The position numbers and the translations under genes are program-made. Shown piece after piece: positions 39,190 through 52,290 of a DNA stretch of 64,000 nt (the stretch's first letter is position 1; each line of letters opens with the position of its first letter). The notes beneath the pieces were generated by a model. It saw nothing but the letters and a program-made list of their open reading frames with translations. It was not told the origin of the DNA and made no database searches. This DNA is from Ifrita kowaldi (taxonomy: Eukaryota; Chordata; Aves; Passeriformes; Cinclosomatidae), in the NCBI GenBank assembly GCA_013398055.1, contig VZRS01007376.1, positions 529,365-593,364 of the forward strand, written 5' to 3'.

Positions 39190-40440
39190 GGTTGATGTGC
39201 TGGGGAAGATCAATGAATATGAGAGGTTCACTGATGACAGATGGCTGGTTTCATACTCTGAAGGAGTGACAGAGGAGGAGGAGAACCAGCTGTGAGCGAG
39301 TTGCAGGATGAGTGCTTGGAAGCGCAGCCTTGCGCTGGAGAAGCAGCCCTGCTCCAGCAGAAGCAGGAGGATATAAAGGACAGTGACTGGGTAACTGAAA
39401 AGTGGTAGTAAAGGAGGAAAGAAGTGTAATAAAGAGAGGGAGGCTTGTGCCAGTGCCTAGAACATTTACCAGAGTTTTAACGATTCAGAAGACATGGTCT
39501 CACAAAATGATGAAATGGGCATGGGGAAATCTGCGCACAATTAGATCAGAGAAGTGTTGATGGCAGAGTTGATGTTGCAGACATCCTCACACAAATCCTC
39601 ACACAAATGCATACAACTCAAATGCTTCCAGGAGAAGGGATAGGGAATTTTTAGTCAGTGGCTTATGGCAGAAAAAAGAGCTTTAAAACAAGTCTAGCAC
39701 AATGGATGGTGATTTTTTAAAATCATGTAGATGTAGAGGGAAGACATACAGGTATTTGTAAAAAGAAAGCCTTACACACCTCAGCTAGCCCTGGGAAGAA
39801 GAAAGCAGCATAATGGTATTTTCCAGTATGCAAGTGGCTCATTTTAATACAGTAAAATTAATAGATTAGGTTGATGGTGGGGACGGGGAAGGATCATGAG
39901 AAGGAGGAATGCGAGACCTTAGCATGTTGTAAACAACAAAACAGAGAAAGCAAAATGGCACAGGAGAGATGGCCTGCATTATTCCACACCCTATGGGAGC
40001 AAACAGATTGTCCACTAATAAGGAAATGATCTAGCCATTTTTTTAGATTAGTGGTGTGGGAGGAGAAGAATTTAAAGGAGGGAATGCATGGATCTCTCGG
40101 TAATGTATCCGCTGGTTGTCGTTGTAGGAGATAATGAGAATGTAAAGCAAAGGTGGGAGGAGAAAATAGCTTCTATACAAATGCTGTGAGCATATTAATA
40201 AGGTCACCGTTTGAAAACATGCATTTCCAAGGCTAAGCGTGCTATTCCTGGAATGTGTGAGCTAGAATGGACTGAAAACAGAGTAGGGAGATGCAAAGTT
40301 TATTAAAGGGGGCAGGCTGTGTTCTTCAATCACAGCAGAGATAGCAGTATATATCCATGTCCGCAGCAGGAAACACTACAAATGTTTTGCCTGTCAGAGC
40401 AGTGACTCTTTGGGCAGAAGCTGAGGAAGGACAATGAATG
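39190..40440 (+). other. possible 5' part of a CR1 copy
   Basis: This purine-rich stretch lies directly upstream of, and on the same strand as, CR1 endonuclease sequence at 40.45 kb. Its composition (GAGGAGGAGAACC, GGAGAAGCAGCCC) resembles LINE 5' regions, but I cannot align it to an ORF1 or endonuclease start. A 12-bp unit, ATCCTCACACAA, is duplicated in tandem at 39583-39606. Confidence 0.25.
39583..39606. repeat. 12-bp tandem duplication
   Basis: ATCCTCACACAA occurs twice without spacer. This looks like a small slippage or repair duplication. Confidence 0.9.
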
Positions 40441-40975
40441 CAGTCATGCTATTCCTGGATGTTGCTACAGACCCCCAGGGCAAGCAAAGAAAGTAGGTTG
40501 GGAAATGTTTTTACAGATAAGAGAAGTCTGTAAAACAGCTAGAACATTGATCATGAGGGATTTTAATTACTCGGCTATTGATTGGGACAGCCACGATGCA
40601 GAAGTGAAGAGGGGGAATGGGTTTCCAGAAGTAATGCAAGATTGCCATCTCACATGGCCAGCTGAACAGCCAAGCTTGTGTAGTCTGAGCCTACACAGTC
40701 CCAATTCTAGGAAACATGCCAAGTCCGATCAATTAAGTTGAAGTTGGGGAGTAGTTAGGATCCAGTGACACAGTCTATCACCAGGAAAAAAATGCTCAAG
40801 AGGAGGCAACACAAACACGTAAGACACAAGAAGAAATTTAACCAAATGAAAGTTGTACTAATGAAAATTGACTGGAATATTGTAATGTGTTGGAAATATG
40901 ATAGGGGATATTTCTTGAAAGAGGCTATAAAGCTGGAAGGGAAGGGAATGGAGCAGTAATTGAAATTCATCCTAG
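40440..40975 (+). mobile_element. CR1-type LINE endonuclease-domain fragment
   Basis: A single frame reads PGCCYRPPGQ (from 40454) and then, without a stop, RDFNYSAIDWD near 40556-40588 and DAEVKRGNGFPEVMQ. CR1 and L2 apurinic-type endonucleases carry YRPP and GDFN-PDI-W at this spacing. The Asp-Phe-Asn of the catalytic motif is kept, although the preceding Gly is Arg. Near 40714 KHAKSDQLS follows where CR1 has its SDH motif; Gln replaces the catalytic His, and the frame closes by 40741. A Lys/Arg-rich stretch in another frame (40765-40959, ending in FLKEAIK) fits the region after the endonuclease. The copy is inactive. Confidence 0.8.
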
Positions 40976-40979
40976 TTCA

Positions 40980-43330
40980 GCCTAGTGAGGGAATACAGCA
41001 GCAGAGGCTAATAGTTGCAATGATCCTTGGCTAATGGAGAGTTCATTGGGGGTCAGGAACACCTGCATATTTTAGAACAGCCCTGACACTGCTCTAAATT
41101 ATGTGGCTGTCTGGCTGTCCCTGGCAGCTATATTAATACCTTTACACCTTGGTCCTCTCAGGTATATCAGTATATCAATTGGTGTTCCAGTTCTAAAACT
41201 TAGCCTTCTATTTCCTATGGCATGAGCACTCTGAAGTAGTAAGTGTCTCTGTGGCAAAAGTAGAAACACTAAAGAAAACTAATTCTTATCCCAAAAGGCA
41301 AAAATGAAGGAGGCTTTAATCAGGCTAGGAAACAATGGCATTAAGAATGTGATGAGCTATTTCTTCATTTTTAGCAGCAGTAGGTGAGGTAAAAATATCT
41401 TACTTGAAAAGTACTAAACCCCACTAAATACAACAGATGATATGACAAGCCCCTAGTATGGAAAAGTGTAAACTTTTTTTCAGTTAGAGGAAATTATTTG
41501 GCAGTACCTGATTGCCATGAAGCCATCTAGGGGACTGTGGAAATTAGTACATATAAACACAAAATGAAAAATGACATGGTGACTACATGTGAGCACATGA
41601 CCTGGTATGGACTTTCTAGAGGATGAGCTGTCAGGTGTGAAGTACATCACTCACCTCAGGTTAAAGCAAGAGAAGCAAGCAGAAGAGCAGACCAGGACAT
41701 GGCATTGCCCACAAAACTCCCCATGTGTTGTGCAAGTGATCTGCACACAGCAGAGAAGGGCAGATGATGCTGGAGTACGGCAGCAGGAAGCACCTGGAAA
41801 AGGCAACCACTGACCCAGGTAGGTGACCACACCTGTAGGAGCTGGGATGAGCCCATCTACCTTTCCTGTTCAAACTGTTTCATGCTGTGGAGCTGACTGA
41901 GTGTCCAGGGGAGCTCTTTCTCAGTTGCAGGGTGTGCAGGGTAGAGCTCTCCATCTGATTCTCTCCCTCCGGCTCCTCTTACAGCTGATGGAGAGCAGCA
42001 GTCATACTCAGGGCTTGAGTAACATGTACTAAAAATTCCTGCATCTCTCCAGCAGCCATAAGGCAGTATGGATGATGAGCTCAGATGTAGAAGCCTGTAT
42101 TGAAGGCATCTCTAAGGGGCCAGATGAAGCTTACACTCAGCCTGCAATGTCAGAGCAACAAGTCCCTGATTAAATTAGGCAAAGCAGGGACTCAGACTGT
42201 CTCCTACCTCCTTCATTACTGCCATATTCACTGGCCTTCTGGATGTCTGGGCTCTTCCCTTGAAATCTGTTTCAGTACCTATCAATAGTGTCTGTGTTGA
42301 TGGAAGGCATTGCTCCAACTAGATCATTCAATTGAATGTTTTCTGGTGAATTCTGGTAAGAAACCATTTGCTTGAGATTTTGTTCCCTTCGGTCACTCAT
42401 TGATCAATATGAAGGAACATCTAGCAAATGAGAGAGTATCCTAAGACGTATATATATGAACATAAAACATGACATTTTCCATTGCTTTCTGAGCAAGTAT
42501 TGCCAAGACTGCCCCATGGTTCTTAAAAAAGGAACCAGTGGCTGATGGTGTATCTTGGTCTGCACAGAGAAAACCCTACTTACCTCAGTGCTTCCCAATT
42601 TAGCAATCAAGTCAAAGGCTATTTCTCAAATTCACAAGAAATAACAGAGTAAGAGAATTAGAAAATACAGCCTGAAAAGTTTCTTCACACATAAGCAGTA
42701 CTGGCTTGAGCAGCTGCCCTTTTCTATGAGTACTGAAAGACCCAGCAGTGTATAATGTTGTCAGAGGAGTTATATTTAGGGTACTCCCTCATGCTTTGGA
42801 ATACATGTTTAGTTCTCATCAGCCTTCAGCAGCATGGGTGGTTACAAAGATTAGCATCTGCAGCTTTGGTGTGAATATTTTGTAAATAGCCTTTGTTCTG
42901 ATATATTTGGCACTCTAGTCCTAGCACACCAACAGAACCCAAAGCTGAATATCAGGGGATAGCTCAGCCTGTGTATTTCCATGTGTCTTTGGGTCTACTT
43001 GTATGCTGAATTTTACCTCCTCTTTCCACTTACATGAAGAGATGGGGAGGTAGGAGAAGACCAGCAATGAGGAGAGATAAGACAGAGACCAAAACCCAAG
43101 GTAAAAAAAGACTGTAAAACCTAGAAATAGAGTTTATTGTAAGAGACTTGGAATATTGTTCTGAGGCAATACCCACAGATTGTGGGAGCCTGGCAGAGAG
43201 TTTACATTGTGGAAGCCCATATTTGTATATCTTCATCATTTATTTTCATTTCTTTTGTTCCTGGCAAGCTGTTTGCTGTTGAGGAGTATAAGCCCATGGT
43301 CATCTTGAGATCAGATTAAAATTTTGATAT
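40980..43330. other. unannotated noncoding stretch
   Basis: No gene or nameable repeat. Overlapping 66-70-codon frames on both strands at 41607-41873 have no domain. Diverged LINE sequence could persist in the A-rich parts near 41.2-41.5 kb, but no motif is readable. Confidence 0.45.
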
Positions 43331-43489
43331 TAACATTGATAGATTTTTTTAGAAGGAAGCAAAGATGGAGAGATCTGTGATGTAGCTCCAAAAGGGAAGC
43401 AAGCAAAGAAAATCACTTTTCCTCCAAGACCAATGATTAATGAACAAATATGTAACAAATATGTGAGAAATGCTGCATGTGAGGTATTA

Positions 43490-44055
43490 TAAAGAGGTTC
43501 TGAGCATGACTGCAAAATGAGACAGTAAACAATGATAAGGCAAGAACAGGTAAAAAAATGCAATAAGGTTGCAGAGGAGATTGACAAAAAAAGAGAAAGT
43601 ATTCAAGTATGTAAGGAACAGAAGATGGGTAAAGGAGATGTGGTGAACATGATTAATTGACAGCATAGGTAGACATAGCCAGAAACATTAACAAATCCAC
43701 TGCTTCAGTGTGCTCACATAAGAGGATGGCTACAGAAAATAAGTTCGTGGGGTAGTGATGCTGGGGATTGAGGAGGAAGAAAAACAAATAGTAAATAAAA
43801 TAGGAAAGCTCCTACAAGTTTTCCCCATATCAGAACACATTTCCCAAAGGGTACCTTACTTATAATTAGGGCTGAAGCAAGACCTGCCTTTCCCGCTAAG
43901 ATAAGTAATGCAGATTTGGCAATTTACTCTACAAAATATTTTGGTGGAAGCAAGAAATGGAAAATGTGGTCAAATAAGGATAAAGTGGTGACAAAGAGGA
44001 GAGACAATATTTGTAGGCTAAACTAGATGAGCATGATGCTTGAGATTACTCAACC
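43490..44055 (+). mobile_element. possible CR1-like LINE remnant
   Basis: The plus strand at 43560-43640 encodes a Lys/Glu-rich stretch (KVAEEIDKKRESIQVCKEQK) that resembles the CR1 linker in composition and in the order of its charged residues. Downstream, GAGGAAGAAAAACAAATAGT (near 43776) and GGCTAAACTAGATGAGCATG (near 44016) resemble phrases found in old CR1 copies. No catalytic motif is visible. It lies about 2.5 kb downstream of the endonuclease fragment on the same strand and could be part of the same broken element. Confidence 0.35.
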
Positions 44056-45083
44056 CCAGTATTAAACTTCCCAGGAAGCGAAGCCAAGAGAGAAAAAAGG
44101 TTGCGTGGGCCACAGAATAAGACAAGAAATAAAGGTCTCTGGTAGAGTACAGCTTACAGAGGGAGCAGAGTAACTGCATCAGCTGCAGAAACTCAGGTTT
44201 GGTTTTGTTTTGTTTGAAACTCTCTAGTACTCTCCAACAGTGTTATGACCCTGGGCTGATCTTCCCACCAAGGGCCAGCTGACAGGACCAGGAGATGACT
44301 TCCCGGTCAGCCCCATCCTACATCCCATGGTCTTCATTTTGGCTTTTTCTGCTCCACATTGTGGGAATGCTAGAGCGAAACACTGAGGAGAGGCTTGCAT
44401 GTGGGCACAGAAGCAGGACATGCTGCCGTCCTCCCACCTGCCTGGGGACATGTTCCACCTGGGTGTGAAGAGATGAGGTAGCAGGCTTCAAACATGATGG
44501 GGATCTCAGGGATAACAGCTATTGTATACTAAAGCATAGGAATTACTCAGGTCAATGAAAGCCAGTGCCAGGCCTCTCCAAGCATATGTTTCCCTGAAGA
44601 GGGCAAAGGAAGGCTTGAGGAAACAGGTTCAGGCCAGACCAAATGAGAGACAAGACAAAATGTTTGAGAGCATCAGAAGCATAATGACCACGGTGCTTTC
44701 ACCTTCTGATTCAGGAGCAGGGGTCACACCAAAATTACAATCTTATTTACAAGGCTGAAGCTTTGACTTTTTACTAAATCTGTTCATTTCATTATTGGCT
44801 CATTCCACCTGTTTTCCTTTTTCCCACACAGGTTATTCCCTGACTGACTTGTTGACTGTCTGTTTTCTGGGGGCAAAGGCTGTCTCCTCTGCCACTCAGC
44901 CCTGCAGTGTCACATGGGCCCTGATCCACAACTGAAGTTTTTAGATGCCACCATCACCTAAGTATTGATCACAAAAGAAGCATCTAAGCCTGAGCGTCTG
45001 CCCTGCATCTGCGTGACTGCAGCATAGGCAGAAGGCTTCTAAAATACAGTTCCTACCAGACAGCAGGTGTGTCCTGTGGTTGT

Positions 45084-45110
45084 GGGGTGAGGGATGGGAG
45101 GGTGTGGGGG
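45084..45110 (+). other. G-quadruplex motif
   Basis: Five G runs of three to five bases lie within 27 nt (45084-45087, 45091-45093, 45096-45098, 45100-45102, 45106-45110) with loops of 1-3 nt. This meets the usual G3+N1-7 criterion on the plus strand. Function is unknown. Confidence 0.75.
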
Positions 45111-46017
45111 CGAGGATGGCAAGGAAGGTAGCAGGGCACACCAGGAAATAGAGCTCAACTGGCCTCGCTGGCACCAGTCCAGCATTTGTTTGCTCAAAGA
45201 TTTGGGGCGAGAGGTGTTTTAAGAAATAATCTGAAGTCCAAGGGTTCTTCTTATGCAAACCCTCAGCAGCTGGCAGCACGGAGGAAATGACTAACGTTGT
45301 GTTTGTTGTTTCCCATGTGGCACTTGTGTGTGCGGAGCCTGTGGGAGGGGGAGAGGGGGATTTTCTCAAACCGTGTCTGCAAACAGACCCTGCTGATTGC
45401 TTTGCTTTCACTGCCAGCAGCCCAGAGGGGAAAAAAGGGCTCGTCCTGGTCAACTTCACTTCACATGGGGAGAGGGATGCATTTCCCCAGGGAAATGGTC
45501 AAGGCAGTAACTGGAGGGAGGAATCCAGAGTAAGATGTGTGATGACCAATGCTCCAGGTGCTCAGCACCTTCCTTGCAGAGTTAATAAAGAGTTACAAAA
45601 TCATCTGGGTTCAGAACTATGCCTCACCTGCTGCAGTCACCACCAGTCACACACAGTGCTGAAATCATGACAAATTAAAACTCTCCCTCTCTTCTTGAGT
45701 TCCTCTGTTGAGTTGGAGCAGTCAATGCCAACGTTGACATTTTACCTCCTCAGTGTCTGTGGAGGAGGTTACCACCCCTAATCCTACAGGGAGAGGAGAC
45801 AAAGAAACGCGGGAGATGGAGGGAGACTCCTCTCTTGCTTTCTGGGCAGCAGTGTTGTCCTCAACAGGGGCAGATGGACACTTCGCATTGATTTCCAAGG
45901 GCCTGCGACACGGCTCAGAAGACAACCTGTAGTTGCACATTTCTAAGGGGAGCAGAGAGAGGTACTGCTGGGCAGCCTGAGAACTGTGCCAAATGCAGTG
46001 AACACTGGATGGTATTT

Positions 46018-46128
46018 TTGTGGGGGTTTTTGTTAGTTTGATTCGGTTTCTTTGTTTGGTTTAGGTTTTGTCTTTCATGTGGTTTTTAGTTTGTTCGTTT
46101 GTTTGTTTTTCTTAATTGAAAGACAAAA
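46018..46128. repeat. T/G-rich low-complexity patch with an inverted repeat
   Basis: The stretch is dominated by GTTT-like units. TTTTGTCTTTCA (46066-46077) is the exact reverse complement of TGAAAGACAAAA (46117-46128), with 39 nt between them. It is low-complexity DNA, so the pairing may be incidental. Confidence 0.6.
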
Positions 46129-49100
46129 AAACAACCCAAAGCCACTCTTATCCTATTCAAGTCAAAACTGAACACAAGGGAAGGGGAAATTCTAATAAAT
46201 ACATCAGGGTCCCTATGGCAACATATTGGTTTTACTAAGTCAGTCCTTGCTGCGAGCTGATGTCCACTCAAGCAGAGTCCTTATGAACAAACACAGAGAA
46301 GCTGGAATGCACTCAGACAAGCAGAGGTCAAATCTTTCTGTTGATGGGAATATTTTCTCCTCAATGCTTGGGGCATTTGGGGCAGTTGTTCGCTGTTGTT
46401 GCTGCAAATGTGACAAAAGTTCAAAAAATTGAAGGTTGACAGTTTCTGTCACAGAAACCACCTGGTCTTGAATGAGGCACCAAAGGAAATCAAACTTTTA
46501 GTTTGTTTATTCTATTGTTGTCCCCTTTTCTATTCTTATGATATAATTATTTTCAAATAAATGCCTAAGGGCTTTTTTGCTGTTGTTTTTAACCCTAAGT
46601 GCTTTGAGGATTATTTTGGTCAGAGAAGCCATAAGCCCCAATTGCTTAACTGCTCTGTGAAACCTTTAGTTCAAGTATTTTAAGAATATGCCAAAGAACA
46701 GTGCTATCCTACCTGCTTTCAGAGAGGGCATGGAAGGAAAATGTATTTAGCAAGAACTGGTGGATCATTAAGTGGCTTTATCTCCCCTCGACATCTCTCT
46801 GTAAATAAGTCAAGGTTTGTTGCAACCTTGTGCAAGTGCTGGCAAAATTTAAAGCCTTAAACAGTGAACTGCTTTGAAGAAAGCTTATCTTCCTAATGGA
46901 AACAAATTGTGCCTGTTATTCATACGTGTGGTAAAGCTTTATTGAAACATCGGGGGGTGTCCTTAGTTTTCCTCCTTAAACAGGTCGATCATTTAACATC
47001 AAACTTAAACCTTGGATTATATTGATAGAATGTGAACCATACACCATAATAAAAGCAAATAAACTCACTCTTTATGTACCACCAGCAACGTTTTAGAACA
47101 CAGATGTGAGCTGAGAATTATCCATTAAGGGAAGTAATGCAGCACCAAGAGGGTAGTAACTTGGAGGAATGCCTACAGAAGTCAATGGGATAATCTTAGT
47201 TGTGCTCCTTGGGTGTTGGATCATACTCTTGTTGAGCCAGATGTGCCTGACACATGTACCACTATTCTGGAATAAAGTATACTGTCATCACAGAGAAATA
47301 AATACAGCATAGGCTTCTTACTTCCCCCAAAGAATTTCACAGGTTTTTTGACATGCAGGATGGCAACTGGAAAAAAAATCATTTTGCTTGCTTTCAATTA
47401 TTTAAGCTTTTGAATGGCTTTTCTTAACTTGATGTTTTATCTTTTTTAATTCTGCATTTCTCAGTCAGGAAAGGTTAGCCTTGATAATTACAGCTTTCAG
47501 TTACAGATCTGGTTTCCATTTTTGACTCTTACAGAAATGTGAAGATTTGTGTTATTAGGATTTCCACTTCTTCAAGTGAATAGAAATAGCTCTCTTCTTT
47601 TTTCCTTAAAAAAATAGAAACAACACAATTGGATTATGTTTATAATTAGGTCGGATAACTGGAACATTTTTTTCTCTCTTGATAGATATATATATAGACA
47701 TATATCTCCTTTTGGTTTTGAGCTGTTCAGAGGTGACATCAATGCTTCATCTGCCTCTGCAGTTTTAGGCAGGCTATTGTGGTGCAAAGGACTTGTACAA
47801 AAGTCAGTTTATCTGAGTTCATTCTGAGTAATACTTGAGCATTAAAATAGATTTCTGTCAAGACTTGAAGCTGGGAAAAAGTTTCTAAGCCCTTAGTGGT
47901 GGGAGGATGTCCACTGGATTATCAGGTGTGATTGCTAGAGCATCCCCAGGTTGCACCCCTAGCTGTTGGGTTGGGTAAGGACTAATGGAGCTGAAGTGCT
48001 GCCTTGAAGAGTCTCTCTTTCCAACGCAAAGCTATCACTCTCTTGACAATCTAATAGCATATTTATAGCATGCACATCTTGCCCAAGCCGTACCAAGCTA
48101 GGCACAAGACCCAGGCTGTCCTCTGCAGGGGAGCTGAAGAGCTAGGAGGTTCAGTGTGTACGGCGGGTGCTGCAGAACTACCAGCATGGAGAGCCCCAGC
48201 ACGGCTGAAGGGGATGGACAGTCATTCCAATTTTGTTTGCAGCTGCCAGCATCCCAGGGAGCCTATTGAATTTGGAAATGTAAGATGTCAAATATCAAGA
48301 ACTACATTTGGTATTTGGTTTGCCCCAAATTCTGGGGGGGAAAAAAAAAATTAAATTTCAAAATTAAGACAAGAAAAGTCATTAATACAGCCAAAAAGAA
48401 AAAATCTTACAAGTATCGCTTCCTCCCACCCACAGTACTGTAAGCCAACAGCTTTGAAATGCCACATTCCCTGGATAGGGCAACTTCAGCTCCTGTCTGC
48501 CATGAAGGAATGGTACCTTAGCCTTTGGCTTGTTGTCCATCTCTGGGAAAGATGGTCGAAGATGAGGCGTGTTTTGTGCTCCACAGTGACAACTTTGCCA
48601 GGTAGGGACCCACACATCCAAAAATAAGTGTTTTAGTACTTATTCTATTTGTGGGCTGGAGCATCTGAGGACCTACAACCTTGTTATATTTGTTTCCTTG
48701 ACAAACACCAACCCACCTGGAAAGCAAGAAAGTCGTAATTGTATCCTCTCACTGGGTGGAGAGTGCAGGCAGGGAGAGAGGGACACAAGGGACACACACT
48801 TTGACCGTGTAGCTCAAAAGCTTCTCTGGCCACCAGCAGCTGGGCCCCCAGTCATGAAGGAAAGTAGAGCAGGGAGCTGGAACCCAGCTCTGAAATTGCG
48901 TGACCCCAGGCATGGGAGTGTTTTGCCTTCCTTTTAACTTTGCTTCCAGACTGATACAGGAGAACAGAGAGAGCATTGTTATTAGGTGCAACACGAAGTA
49001 ACAAACAAAAGCGTATCTCTCAAAATGCTGAAAAATAAGTTTGGCCAGAAGTACTTTGTTGACCTTACTGAAATAACTCCTTCTCTGACCCAGATACAGC

Positions 49101-50510
49101 ATGTGTAATCCACTTTGTAATGTCACTACAATGCTCATCAAGATTTCTACCTTGATATGACATCTGTAGATCAGGCATTCATTGTTCTGATCAGCAGCGT
49201 TCTCGTGGTTGTGTTGCTACCTGGGCAGCTGCTGACACCAAAGAGACTTTGGCTGTATAAGATCATTTGAAATTTGCAGCAGCAGAGCATTTAGGATTTG
49301 CAGACAAAACCATTAAAGTATGGGCAGGATAGTTTTCTTTCCCTCTAAATATGAAGGAAGAGGACACAGGGATGACACTTTATTTAATTTGGATTAAAAG
49401 AATGCTGTGAGGTTTCATTTTTTTGGAAAGGTGAGTTTTGATGTTACCTTAAGCTGGCAAAAAAAAATATATGAAAGTTCTGGCTGAAACTGTTTCCTCT
49501 GGAGTTTATTTCTAAAATCAAAACGCCTCTCTGATTTGAAGTTCTGAAACCCACTGCTGTGAATAAAAATGTGCAGCCATTTCATTTATTCATTTTGGAA
49601 GAATGAAAGAGGCAATGAGTAAAACTGCAGTGGGGTGAGGAAAACCTGCTGATCAGAATGAAGGTTACTTATATTACAATAAACATGTGTTGGTCTTGGC
49701 TAATATTGGTTTAAGTCACAGTCTCATTTGAACTCAAAGTACCTTTTGCTTTGGCTGCTCAAAGGACACAATTGTCATCAAGGAAGTAAAATCTCTTCTG
49801 TTCCCCCAGCTGGAAGAAAAGAGATTGGAGGTGGCAGTGGAAGGGACAGGGCACAAGAAAGAAAAGGAAAGGAAGGCAGACGCTCGCACATAACTTCTTA
49901 CAATGGCTCCAGCATGCCCTTCCATTGGCAGGAATCCTTTTGATCAAATCCTTGCCCTGGGCTGAAAGCGTTTTAATGAGCATACAGACACCGTCTTTTT
50001 TTTCTGGGTCTATTTTGTGTTCTTAAGGATAGCTAAGTAAAGCGTGCACTTAAATGATCATGTCTGTGCTCCTTAAATGTGCTCGAGAGGAAACACACGC
50101 TGCCTGAATGTGGAGGCTGAGCAGTGCCAGCCTGAAGGACAGAAGGAAAATAGCAGAGGAGGAAATTAGCTTTCTTCAGCATTTTGTTTGCTTGGGGAGG
50201 AGGAGTATACAGCCTCCAGAGGTGAAGATTTTGGAGTCAGGAGGTGTTTTGCGGAGACCCCCATGTCTTACTAAATGTTCACAGCACTGGTTTCTTTGAG
50301 ATTCTCATCAAGGTTACTGTGGTTCTCCCAGCTCCTTCTAGGTGCACCCAGGAGGACTTTGTGCGGTGCCCTGCTGGGTGATCTCACCCAGATGCTCTAG
50401 GACAATGTCCTGCAGAGCTCCTTGTGTGAGTTTCCCCCTTGAACTCAGTCCTAGACCTGTGCTGTTAATTATCCTGCTGGGAAGGACATGCTTGGTTGGG
50501 TCTGCAGTGG

Positions 50511-50539
50511 TGATCTGTTGGTTATTGTGATCTGTTGGT
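50511..50539. repeat. partial 17-bp tandem duplication
   Basis: TGATCTGTTGGTTATTG is followed at once by TGATCTGTTGGT, giving about 1.7 copies. No function is implied. Confidence 0.85.
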
Positions 50540-52202
50540 CTCCCCACTGCATTGAGGGTAGATGTGGGACCATGTGGATGAGCTCCTTTTGGCAGCAGTC
50601 CATGAATATCGGGTTTGTGGAGCTGAAGAAAACTTTATTCACTTGGGCTGCCAACATGGATCTTCCAATGAGCTGTAAAAATTGAAAGTACATTAAACAT
50701 CGAATAAAAAAAAAATTGGAAAAGGATTTTGCTAGTCAAAAGGTAAATGTAGTTTAATTTGTCACATCTCATTATTCTGGGGCATTTGAGGGAAAAGGCA
50801 ACCTTTGTCAGTGTGTCACAGGGTACTAGCAGTTATTGCAAAGCAATAAAGGGACCTGTTGGGCTTGGAAAAAAATCACATCACTAACTTCCAATTTTCC
50901 TGCTAGGCTTCAAAGATGCAAGTGCAAGAGGTGGGGGCCAAGACCTCTGTGCATAAGAAGCAGAGCCTTTCCCGAACAGGGTTGGTGAGGGTTGAAAGAA
51001 AGTTTTGCCTTGACAATAGCTGCCAAAATGAACACCTTTCAAGTTTTTTTGATGTGCACCACAAGAGGTGCAACTACTGGGATTTGCATCCAAACAGGAA
51101 TTGTGCAGATTTTTTGAAATCCTGGTGACAAAGGTATGACATTTATGATTTGTGACTCTTGTTCCTCAACTGTGAATTGCCAAAACAAAACTTCCGAAAA
51201 GGCAAGTCTTATTTGTGTCTGATGCAGTTTGTAAACCAGACAGTGCCAACACTGAAGCTCTGGCTGGTTTAGCTCAGGGTCCCAAATGCTGCCCAGGTAG
51301 AGCTGTTGCCTGGTGCTGGTTGCCCCGACTGTGTAAGCAATGCTCTTTCAATAAGGGGAGTGTTATCCCTGCATGGCTTTGGTGTGGCTAACAGGTGTGT
51401 CTGAAGTAACTGTATACTTTTAGCAGTGTGGGGCTGGATAAACAGCTGAAATTCGTGTCATGAGCCCACAGTTTATCTTATGAGATATTTTTCCTCCAAC
51501 AATGGTACAAATAGCCCTGGAATAAAGGTGAGGCACCAAATATGGATAACTAGTTAAAAAATCCCCGATTTACAATATTTAGGTATTTATATAGGTTTTC
51601 GTAACTGATGGTAATTCAGCTCATATCATCATTATTCCCATTGCTGCCTTTTTAACCATCTCCCTGGTTATTTTTGTCACTAACATCCTCCAACACTGTC
51701 TGTTCTGTAAGTTAAATATATGAAATGTAAAGCATTTGTGCTTCCAGATTTAATTTTACTGCATTAGTTTATTTAGGAGTCTCAGATTTATCCCATGTAG
51801 AATATTCATTAAATCACTCACTTCTGCTCATTTTCATGTGAACTAACCTCCAGTACTGAAGGAAGAAGGCCCATGCATCAAATCATTTTGGTTTCCATTC
51901 TTGGTGATGATTCCTTCTGCTGCATCTACTTCAGTGAGGTAACCAAAGATCTGTGATACCAGCTAAGAAATACATCTTTTTTGGTCAGTTGGTTGGTTTT
52001 TTCATTAACAATACAATATTTTTAGAGTCATTCTCTTTCACTTAACCCACCTTTGCAATTCAAAATATATTCCACCCGGTAAGATTTAATTTTAAATTTT
52101 CCATTAGTTTAAAGATTTGTTAATTTCTTGTGTTAGTCTTACCCTTCTAAATTTGGGGTGATTTTCCGTATGTCTATCCAAAAATAATACTAGCAACTAC
52201 AC

Positions 52203-52290
52203 ATGCACACACACACACAAACATATATATTTATAGACCTACCTGTCTACAGGTTTGTGTATGTATATGTTTGTGTATATACACTCTCAC
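52203..52290. repeat. degenerate CA/TA/TG simple repeat
   Basis: A short ACAC run leads into ATATAT and then TGTATATG/TGTGTATA units. Interruptions show that it is an old, decayed dinucleotide repeat. Confidence 0.75.

Noticed and set aside
44941..45670. 172-codon minus-strand frame overlapping 127- and 78-codon plus-strand frames
   Set aside because: Frames open on both strands indicate a GC-richer, stop-poor patch, and none encodes a known domain.
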